From: JAWXVE01 sp044425575
GTDB lineage: Bacteria > Bacillota > Clostridia > Lachnospirales > Lachnospiraceae
DNA: 12,023 nucleotides
Direction of reading: 5' to 3'
Assembly: GCA_044425575.1 (NCBI GenBank)
Contig: JAWXVE010000067.1
Span: 1 to 12,023 of the forward strand
The notes under the pieces: model-generated
Seen by the model: the letters and a program-made list of their open reading frames with translations, nothing else
What the model was told of the DNA's origin: nothing
Databases searched by the model: none
Part shown: piece by piece, positions 7,096 to 12,023 of the stretch
Layout: each line of letters begins with the position of its first letter
How positions within the stretch are numbered: position 1 is the first letter of the stretch
Program-made: the position numbers and the translations under genes

Positions 7096-7714
7096 TTAAT
7101 AATCCCTCCACATTTTGCTTCGTCACATCAATATGACTTCCTCTCTCATATTGATTATCTATTGTCTGCAATACGATTTTTGCAAAATCCTTACAGGTAA
7201 GTAATGTCTCTTGGTCTTCCTTTGGAAATAAGCCCTTTCGCATCTTCGTTGCCGTTCTTCCTGGTGATAAGCATATTACATCAACCCCATCTTCTGCCCA
7301 GCACTTTGTTGCCATGACAACTGCAGCTTTTGCAGCACAATATGAACTCCATGTACCGTGTGGCTTTGTAGCTGCTGATGAACCTATATTGATTATTTTG
7401 GCTTTGTTATTTTTATCCAAAACCGCTGCTGCACAATTAAAGACTCCAAATAAATTAATCTCAAGTGACTTCTTTTCTATTACAATAGAAGCATCCTTAA
7501 TGGACATAGGCGATACGTAGCCTGCATTGTTAATTAATATATCTGGAGTAACCTCGTTAAAATATTGTGTCACCATTCCAATATTAGTAACATCTAATTC
7601 CGCTTTACCTGGTGTATATATTGTGTAACCACCACGTGCTTCTAATTGTCTTTTGATTTCCTGCGCAATATCTCCATTGCCACCTGTAATAACTACGTTT
7701 CTCACTTCACTCAT
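7088..7714 (-). CDS. Short-chain dehydrogenase/reductase, like the C-terminal half of Bcs1/Acs1 (ribulose-5-phosphate reductase)
   Basis: The 208-residue protein shows the SDR order: nucleotide loop TGGNGDIA (10-17), NNAG (62-65), Ser in NIGSSAA (about 112), and catalytic Tyr125 with Lys129 in YCAAK. The segment LSPGRTATKMRKGLFPKE (about 149-166) recalls the reductase half of the Bcs1/Acs1 CDP-ribitol enzymes, which reduce ribulose 5-phosphate with NADPH. It is shorter than a typical SDR of about 250 residues. It starts one base after the stop of the IspD-like gene (TAG-A-ATG) and has AAGGAAG inside that gene's end, so the pair is tightly coupled. The best reading is reduction of a keto-sugar phosphate to a polyol phosphate for the adjacent cytidylyltransferase. 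Ribitol 5-phosphate is the likely product, but another polyol cannot be excluded. Confidence 0.83.
   Translation of the reverse strand: MSEVRNVVITGGNGDIAQEIKRQLEARGGYTIYTPGKAELDVTNIGMVTQYFNEVTPDILINNAGYVSPMSIKDASIVIEKKSLEINLFGVFNCAAAVLDKNNKAKIINIGSSAATKPHGTWSSYCAAKAAVVMATKCWAEDGVDVICLSPGRTATKMRKGLFPKEDQETLLTCKDFAKIVLQTIDNQYERGSHIDVTKQNVEGLLNG
7104..7109 (-). promoter_or_regulatory. Strong ribosome binding site inside the dehydrogenase gene for the YjbQ-family gene
   Basis: GGAGGG lies eight bases before the ATG at 7095 and encodes Glu-Gly near the dehydrogenase C-terminus. The overlap of stop and start codons makes the two genes translationally coupled. Confidence 0.7.
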
Positions 7715-7715
7715 T

Positions 7716-8318
7716 CTATTTTTCTTCCTTTTGCCTTTGATATAATAATTCTATAATTGCAATATCCTCTGGGTATGTAACCTTTAACAGATTCTGACCC
7801 GTCTCAATAAGTTTCGGTTTGATCTTATGATATTCAAACATCACCCTTGTTTCATCTGTCATATCAGAAAACTCACCCGATTCATATGCTTCTAATAACA
7901 ATGGGTAAGAAAATGCTTGGGGTGTAAGCAGTTCATACAGTTCCTCTCGGTTCAAATATCCACCATCACGTTGCATAACCGTATTCGTTAATGGCGAAAC
8001 AAATGCAACGGATTCTTGCTCATCTTCTAGTAGAATTCTTACTTGTTCTAGAGTGACTAATGGTCTGGCCGCCTCAAGTATGATCACTCGTTCCGTTAAT
8101 ACATCTAGATTCTGTAGGCCTTTCATCACTGACTGCGTTCTCGTATTGCCACCCTCTATATCAACACCCACTACAATAATATTGTCGTTATCAAGTATCT
8201 CACGAGTCTTATCATACACATGTTTCCACAAGGTCTTGTGGTCTAATTCAAGAAATTGCTTTTTCCTATTACACCTAGTACCTTGACCGGCTGCCAAGAT
8301 AATTGCTCCCTTTCTCAT
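7716..8318 (-). CDS. IspD/TarI-like polyol-phosphate cytidylyltransferase
   Basis: The 200-residue protein should join CTP with a polyol phosphate to give a CDP-polyol. Motifs of the IspD/TarI fold are visible: ILAAGQGTR (about 7-15) with KKQF (19-22), GGNTRTQSVMKGL (about 56-68), EAARPLVT (about 82-89), LLTPQAFSYPLL (mid-protein), and VTYPEDIAI near the C-terminus. IspD and TarI usually have Asp in the third motif (HDAARP, HDSVRP); here it is Glu. At 200 residues it is shorter than the usual 230 or so. The next gene is a Bcs1/Acs1-like reductase, which points to CDP-ribitol rather than isoprenoid synthesis. The ATG at 8318 is chosen over the TTG at 8324 because AGAGGA (8325-8330) is six bases upstream. 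It lies 11 bp after the transferase gene. Confidence 0.83.
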   Translation of the reverse strand: MRKGAIILAAGQGTRCNRKKQFLELDHKTLWKHVYDKTREILDNDNIIVVGVDIEGGNTRTQSVMKGLQNLDVLTERVIILEAARPLVTLEQVRILLEDEQESVAFVSPLTNTVMQRDGGYLNREELYELLTPQAFSYPLLLEAYESGEFSDMTDETRVMFEYHKIKPKLIETGQNLLKVTYPEDIAIIELLYQRQKEEK

Positions 8319-8324
8319 AATCAA

Positions 8325-8330
8325 TCCTCT
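8325..8330 (-). promoter_or_regulatory. Ribosome binding site that sets the IspD/TarI-like gene start
   Basis: AGAGGA lies six bases before the ATG at 8318 and abuts the stop codon of the preceding transferase gene. It supports the ATG over the TTG two codons upstream. Confidence 0.65.
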
Positions 8331-9523
8331 TACTCTATCTGTTCTAGTAAATCAGCAACTCGCTTTGCTGCACATCCATCTTCCATAATCCCGAATTCCT
8401 TAATAGATTCATCTACTGCTTGTACATACTCAGCATGCTTATAACTTCTAATATTGCTCACTAATTCTTCATGATGTTCTGCACATGGAAACGGTAGTTT
8501 CCGCATATCAAACATTAATTCACCACGCTCATATTCATACTCTGACAAATCATCTGCATATAAGAAGATGGGAATCTTCATAATCATGGCATCGTAAGCT
8601 GAACTAGAATAATCTGTAATGAATACATCGCACATTGCAAGCAACTCATTCATATCGTCTGCTCTACTCACATCAATGCATTTATTAGGCATGGTGTCTA
8701 ACGGCATATGCTCTAATTGAACCGACAACTGTGGATGCATTCTAAGAAATAGATACCACACTCCACCAAACTTCTCCTGTAATTCTTTTAATAATCCATT
8801 GAATTCAATGGAAGGGATTTCCGAATAAATGGATCGTTTCCCTTGTTGGCTTCCCCCTCTAAATGTTGGTGCGAATAAAATCACTTTACTATCTTGTGGT
8901 ATTCCATATCTCTTACGTAAATTCTGATATAATACATCTCGCTTATTCAGTAACATATCATTTCTTGGAGAACCAGTTCTTATAATCTCTCCCTCGTACA
9001 ACAACATCATTGGTCTCACATTGGTACACCAATCAGAATTGGACAACATATAGTCAATCATTTGCGAATCTTTTTCACTAATTACTTCTGCAATTTTAGG
9101 AAATAGCTTGCCTCTATACTTACCAACTGCCTTAGGACCTATCATCCCATGCCATGTCTGCACATATATTTGGCCTTTTCGCTTCTTCGTTCCAAGTGGT
9201 TTTCTCGTATTATCAATCCATATTTTAGCCGTTGATAATTGATAGACTCTATTGAAAAACGTATTTTTTACTTTTCGAATAGGCTCAGGAAAATTCTTAT
9301 CCAAATCATCCACAAGCCACAATAATTGATAATCACTCCCACGTGCTATGAGTTCTTCCGCAATATACCTAGGATTACAACTATATCCCCCCGTACCTTC
9401 AAAAGTTGTAAATACAATTTTCTTCCGTTGTATCGGGAAGATTCTCATGAGATAATATGGTATACTAAGCAGGTTTGCTCGTCTTAATCTTTTATTAATT
9501 TGCTTTTGCTCTGCTGTATTCAT
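8330..9523 (-). CDS. CDP-polyol:glycan polyolphosphotransferase (TagF/TagB/TarL superfamily)
   Basis: The 397-residue enzyme belongs to the CDP-glycerol/CDP-ribitol glycerophosphotransferase family, which transfers polyol phosphate from a CDP-polyol to a teichoic acid or polysaccharide acceptor on the cytoplasmic membrane face. Visible signatures are FTTFEGTGGYSCNPRYIAEEL (about 38-58), QTWHG (122-126, catalytic His), GSPRND (184-189), FAPTFR (217-222), RMHP (261-264, second conserved His), DVFITDYSS (299-307) and FLYADDLSEYEYERG (about 320-334). The basic N-terminus with LLSIPYYLMRIFPI may help membrane association. The length fits TagB-like single-domain members; the larger TagF polymerases carry an N-terminal extension. 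GGGAG lies shortly before the ATG. It sits between two cytidylyltransferase genes, so either CDP-glycerol or CDP-ribitol could be its donor. The family call is firm; primase versus polymerase is undecided. Confidence 0.92.
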   Translation of the reverse strand: MNTAEQKQINKRLRRANLLSIPYYLMRIFPIQRKKIVFTTFEGTGGYSCNPRYIAEELIARGSDYQLLWLVDDLDKNFPEPIRKVKNTFFNRVYQLSTAKIWIDNTRKPLGTKKRKGQIYVQTWHGMIGPKAVGKYRGKLFPKIAEVISEKDSQMIDYMLSNSDWCTNVRPMMLLYEGEIIRTGSPRNDMLLNKRDVLYQNLRKRYGIPQDSKVILFAPTFRGGSQQGKRSIYSEIPSIEFNGLLKELQEKFGGVWYLFLRMHPQLSVQLEHMPLDTMPNKCIDVSRADDMNELLAMCDVFITDYSSSAYDAMIMKIPIFLYADDLSEYEYERGELMFDMRKLPFPCAEHHEELVSNIRSYKHAEYVQAVDESIKEFGIMEDGCAAKRVADLLEQIE

Positions 9524-9535
9524 TGTTCTCCCTGT

Positions 9536-11254
9536 TCAATGCCTAGCCTCCAAGAACTTCTCCATTATCCCAATAATTGCACAAGATTCTTCTTCTGATA
9601 GTCGTTCTAGTTCCTTGCTGTAACCATTGATTCTTGATACAAAGTCGCTAATTTCATAGCGAAGTCCAGAACCTAAGAACTTTGTCTTATATAGTTCATT
9701 CTTAGTACTATCTTCATAGCAGACTTCGAATTCCTTCATAAGCCACCATGGGGATTTGGCTTGGATATATCCCTTGGTACCTGATATTAGTAATTGTCCA
9801 TCAGACTTTACCCCTAACCCTGTCTTGGAAGTTGCCAATGCGTTCTTATACTTGAAGTATGCCTTTGCATAGATATCGATTCCAAGTTCATTGGTGAATT
9901 GTTCGAATCGCACTTCTTCATACTCTGTTCCTAATAGCTTTACCATAGGAAGCAATGTGTAACTAGCAAGCTCTGTAAAGCTTCCTCCACAAGATACGGT
10001 AGTCATTTCTCTTAATGTTGGATCTACTAACTTAGTAAAAGCTGCTTCTACATCTCGTACATTTCCAATGACACCACTACGTATCATACGTAGCATCTGT
10101 AAGAATCCTGGAGCATATGCAATCTTGATTCCCTCGAATAATACCAAGCCTTGTTCTCTGGCATATGTATATAACTCCTTGGCTTGCTCTAGCTGTAGTA
10201 CAAATGGCTTTTCACACAGAACGTGCTTGCCTTGTGAAAGTGCTTCTTTCACATACTCATAATGATATTCATGGGGTGCTGCCACATAGACTGCACTTAC
10301 CCTTTCATAAAATGCCTCTTTGGACATTGTATAATCTAAGTTATACGTGCTTGCGAATTTCTTAGCACTTGTTTCATTGGGGTTATACACTACGGTTGGG
10401 GTAATGCCACTAACAAACTTTGATTCTTCTACAAATCTCCATGCAATTCTTCCTGTGCCCACAACTCCAACTGTAATAACTTGGTACTTGTCCCCTCGCA
10501 GTTCTGTACTAGATACATCTTTCGTTCGTTCTAGATACGTAACTTCACAGTAATCCTTCAAGTAATCGAACTTTCCTACCCAATCAGACCCTAGGGTAAA
10601 GACATCTATATTGTACTTCAAGATATCTTCTAACTTTTGCCCTTGATGATCTTCTATAATAATCTCATCTACGAACCCACATGCTTTTACATTCTCTATA
10701 CGCTTAAGTAGGGAATCTACAACATTGAGCTTCCCTCTACTTTCATCATAATACTCTGTGGTAACACCTACGATTAGATAATCCCCTAACGCCTTTGCTC
10801 GCTCTAGAATTCTCTTATGTCCTTCATGGAATAGGTCAAATGTTCCATATGTAATTACCTTCTTCATTCCATTCTCCATTCTTGCCTCTATGTGTTCCTC
10901 TATAAGATCGTATTCATAATGGTCAATCATCTTCCGTGCTTGATCTGGATAATTCGTAATGATTGCATCCACTTTCCGCTTGATGCACTCTATCACTTGC
11001 TCCTCTGCATCTACATTCCACACATGTATTGCCCTATGACTAAGCTTTGCCTCTGCCACTATAGTTTCCGATTGCAATTGATGCATTGACAGATGCACCG
11101 CTTCTAATTGTAATTCCTTTGCTTTCTTAACAGGGCATTTTGTATCATTCCCATATAATAGGCCTGTTCTCAATTTCGGATCAATGTCCTTAATCCGACT
11201 AATGCTTTGGTGGTTAAAGGAAGAAAATAGAACCTTCCCTTCCATATTCATCAT
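9536..11254 (-). CDS. Fusion: C-terminal half of GDPD + TagD-type cytidylyltransferase + Gfo/Idh/MocA oxidoreductase
   Basis: Three units follow one another in 572 residues. Residues about 7-110 are the C-terminal half of a glycerophosphodiester phosphodiesterase (LFSSFNHQSI, IHVWNVDAEEQV, DAIITNYPDQA) without its active site. Residues about 130-253 form a glycerol-3-phosphate cytidylyltransferase domain with GTFDLFHEGH (137-146), DVFTLGSDWVGKFDYLK (about 217-233) and the RTKDVSSTELR end motif; it should make CDP-glycerol from CTP. Residues about 258-572 are an NAD(P)-dependent oxidoreductase with VGVVGTGRIA (262-271), CEKP (347-350) and GGSFTELASY (about 423-432). The first ATGs (11254, 11251) have no ribosome binding site and follow a stop codon directly, as expected if the true start lies in the upstream GDPD frame. 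A good internal start exists at 10867. The stop is 12 bp before the transferase gene. The domain calls are strong; the oxidoreductase substrate is unknown. Confidence 0.88.
   Translation of the reverse strand: MMNMEGKVLFSSFNHQSISRIKDIDPKLRTGLLYGNDTKCPVKKAKELQLEAVHLSMHQLQSETIVAEAKLSHRAIHVWNVDAEEQVIECIKRKVDAIITNYPDQARKMIDHYEYDLIEEHIEARMENGMKKVITYGTFDLFHEGHKRILERAKALGDYLIVGVTTEYYDESRGKLNVVDSLLKRIENVKACGFVDEIIIEDHQGQKLEDILKYNIDVFTLGSDWVGKFDYLKDYCEVTYLERTKDVSSTELRGDKYQVITVGVVGTGRIAWRFVEESKFVSGITPTVVYNPNETSAKKFASTYNLDYTMSKEAFYERVSAVYVAAPHEYHYEYVKEALSQGKHVLCEKPFVLQLEQAKELYTYAREQGLVLFEGIKIAYAPGFLQMLRMIRSGVIGNVRDVEAAFTKLVDPTLREMTTVSCGGSFTELASYTLLPMVKLLGTEYEEVRFEQFTNELGIDIYAKAYFKYKNALATSKTGLGVKSDGQLLISGTKGYIQAKSPWWLMKEFEVCYEDSTKNELYKTKFLGSGLRYEISDFVSRINGYSKELERLSEEESCAIIGIMEKFLEARH
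10874..10877 (-). promoter_or_regulatory. Internal ribosome binding site before the cytidylyltransferase domain
   Basis: GGAG six bases before an in-frame ATG at 10867 would give a 443-residue protein beginning MKKVITYGTFD, exactly where TagD proteins normally start. This could keep the cytidylyltransferase and oxidoreductase expressed although the GDPD frame is broken. Confidence 0.45.
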
Positions 11255-11744
11255 TCATCTGTTTGGTTATGGCTACTACTTTCTCTTCAATTCCTTCGTA
11301 TCTGACAATTCCCGTCTTTAACTCTACATTAATAATCAATTCCGTATCTTGTACTAGTTCATACACTTCTTCTAAGGTTGGTATATGAAACCCATGATTG
11401 GGTTTATAATCTGGTTTTGTCTTATGAAATACATAGCTTCTTAATTGAGCAAATGTATGATCAACAATTCTTCCACTTCCATTACTTACACGATCAATAG
11501 TTTCATCATGCGCCACTACTACAATTCCGTCTTTCGTTAACTGTACATCTAATTCAATTCCATCTGCACCTTGTGCAATGGCTAATTCAAATGCTTCTAA
11601 CGTATTCTCAGGTGCATAGCCTGATGCTCCACGATGAGCCCAAATGTTCGTTCTACTAATCACTTGTGCCATACTAATAACCATGCCTTTCTCAAAGTCA
11701 GGCAACTTAATACCTCTATTTAGCATTCCGTTTCGCTTATTCAT
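11214..11744 (-). CDS. Glycerophosphodiester phosphodiesterase, N-terminal half, cut by a frameshift
   Basis: The family hydrolyses glycerophosphodiesters to glycerol 3-phosphate and an alcohol. The catalytic half is intact: IWAHRGASGYAPENTLEAF carries the His-Arg pair, GADGIELDVQLTKDG carries Glu and Asp, and VVAHDE carries the second His; IPTLEEV and INVELKTG follow. The frame then changes to GSIFFL and stops, giving at most 186 residues against about 240 for the family. The missing half is present in the next frame, directly continuing as KVLFSSFN. The start is uncertain. An ATG at 11774 lies almost at the predicted transcription start. ATG 11744, TTG 11705 (AGAGG seven bases upstream) and ATG 11672 (just before the conserved domain) are all possible. 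It is the first gene of the visible operon. If the frameshift is real, the enzyme probably does not fold. Confidence 0.8.
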   Translation of the reverse strand: MNKRNGMLNRGIKLPDFEKGMVISMAQVISRTNIWAHRGASGYAPENTLEAFELAIAQGADGIELDVQLTKDGIVVVAHDETIDRVSNGSGRIVDHTFAQLRSYVFHKTKPDYKPNHGFHIPTLEEVYELVQDTELIINVELKTGIVRYEGIEEKVVAITKQMNDEYGREGSIFFL

Positions 11745-11777
11745 CTCGATACCCCAATTAGAGTTGAGGCACATCTT

Positions 11778-11783
11778 ATTATA
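11778..11783 (-). promoter_or_regulatory. Candidate -10 element for the operon
   Basis: TATAAT on the minus strand is a perfect -10 match just downstream of the terminator-like hairpin. Transcription would start near 11771, inside the first possible ATG codon of the GDPD gene (11774), which favours a later start codon. No convincing -35 box is found 16-18 bp upstream. Confidence 0.35.
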
Positions 11784-11830
11784 TATCGACTTTTTTCCTA
11801 TAATTCATTAGAATTTTTCTTCTAATCACT

Positions 11831-11870
11831 ACAAAAGCCCTTCCTCTGACATTATATCAGATAAAAGGGC
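11831..11870 (-). terminator. Rho-independent terminator of a transcript entering from the right
   Basis: On the minus strand, GCCCTT (11865-11870) pairs with AAGGGC (11837-11842). An inner TCTGA/TCAGA pairing surrounds a seven-base loop, and TTTT follows at 11833-11836. The T tract is short. On the plus strand the same hairpin is followed only by GTTTGGG, so minus-strand use is more likely. Confidence 0.55.
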
Positions 11871-11893
11871 GTTTGGGTAATGAATTATTCTTA

Positions 11894-11928
11894 GCATTTT
11901 CTGGCTCAGCTTTATTTGGGTTGGAAAA
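11894..11928. repeat. Imperfect direct repeat, copy 1
   Basis: This 35-bp unit begins GCATTTTCTGGCT and ends GGAAAA. It matches the copy at 11987-12021 at 32 of 35 positions. The start-to-start distance is 93 bp. Confidence 0.8.
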
Positions 11929-11986
11929 GTACTATATCAACTTTGTAGTCAGTGACACCTACTACTTCCAGAACCTGCGGGTATGT

Positions 11987-12021
11987 GCATTTTCTGGCTT
12001 CGCTTTATTTGGGTAGGAAAA
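11987..12021. repeat. Imperfect direct repeat, copy 2
   Basis: This is the second copy of the 35-bp unit, differing at three bases and ending two bases before the window edge. A larger repeat family may continue to the right. The DNA between the copies holds a small inverted repeat, GTAGT (11945-11949) with ACTAC (11961-11965). Confidence 0.8.
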
Positions 12022-12023
12022 CC

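Larger units (their letters stand above)
11775..12023. other. Non-coding right end
   Basis: I can support no gene here. The stretch holds the candidate -10 box, the terminator hairpin and the two direct repeats listed separately. It separates the glycan operon from whatever lies to the right. Confidence 0.6.

Noticed and set aside
6764..7099. Plus-strand frame of 111 codons
   Set aside because: It is the antisense shadow of the well-supported YjbQ-family gene and has low-complexity Ser/Asn/Cys content.
10068..10553. Plus-strand frames of 64-68 codons
   Set aside because: They are antisense to the Gfo/Idh/MocA domain, which is strongly supported by motifs; no initiation signals are seen.
11214..11219. 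CUU UAA C at the end of the GDPD N-terminal frame, as a programmed +1 frameshift site like that of release factor 2
   Set aside because: A slip there would give GSIFFL-NHQ and lose the conserved KVLFSSF residues, while a shift about 20 bases earlier restores them. The purine stretch upstream is also too far away to act like the release factor 2 stimulator.
11804..12016. Plus-strand open frame of 70 codons through the right end
   Set aside because: It has no ATG and no ribosome binding site, and it runs through the terminator hairpin. It is reported only as part of the repeat observation.
1..12023. CRISPR arrays, tRNA or rRNA genes, insertion sequences
   Set aside because: I saw no regularly spaced short repeats, no tRNA-like cloverleaf or rRNA segments, and no transposase-like protein.

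Overview
The window comes from an AT-rich, low-GC Gram-positive genome. Polypurine Shine-Dalgarno sites (AGGAG, GGAGGG, AGAGGA) and the protein families fit Clostridia, most likely something close to Lachnospiraceae. That placement is inferred from style and gene content; no marker gene is present. Every gene I can support lies on the minus strand, so transcription runs from right to left. The spacing is tight (8-bp overlap to about 130-bp gaps), as expected of one long surface-glycan/teichoic-acid-like locus.

Right end (about 11775-12023): no gene. A hairpin with a short T tract, read on the minus strand, probably ends a transcript entering from the right. To its right is a pair of imperfect 35-bp direct repeats 93 bp apart. 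To its left is a weak -10 box for the operon.

CDP-polyol block (about 7088-11774): a glycerophosphodiester phosphodiesterase (GDPD) domain is followed by a TagD-type cytidylyltransferase and a Gfo/Idh/MocA oxidoreductase. The GDPD is cut in two by an apparent single-base frameshift, and its second half is fused in frame to the other two domains, so the ancestral gene was probably a three-domain protein. Next come a TagF/TagB-family polyol-phosphate transferase, an IspD/TarI-like cytidylyltransferase and a short-chain dehydrogenase. The last two look like the separated halves of the Bcs1/Acs1 CDP-ribitol enzyme. Together these genes could make one or two CDP-activated polyols and transfer polyol phosphate to a glycan.

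Middle (4172-7095): a YjbQ/UPF0047-family protein is translationally coupled to the dehydrogenase. It is followed by two tandem paralogues of the RgpF (rhamnan synthesis F) glycosyltransferase-like family.

Left (1-4065): a zinc-ribbon SAM methyltransferase, a family 2 glycosyltransferase, an FkbM-type methyltransferase, and the start of a SIS-domain phosphoheptose-isomerase-like gene cut by the window edge. The heptose-like gene suggests that the locus continues to the left with nucleotide-heptose synthesis.

The most unusual structural signal is that five consecutive proteins (both RgpF-like proteins, both methyltransferases and the GT2) each carry an extra Rossmann-like GxGxxG module beside an unrelated catalytic domain. 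No transporter, flippase or initiating phosphoglycosyltransferase is in the window, so the export route cannot be seen.
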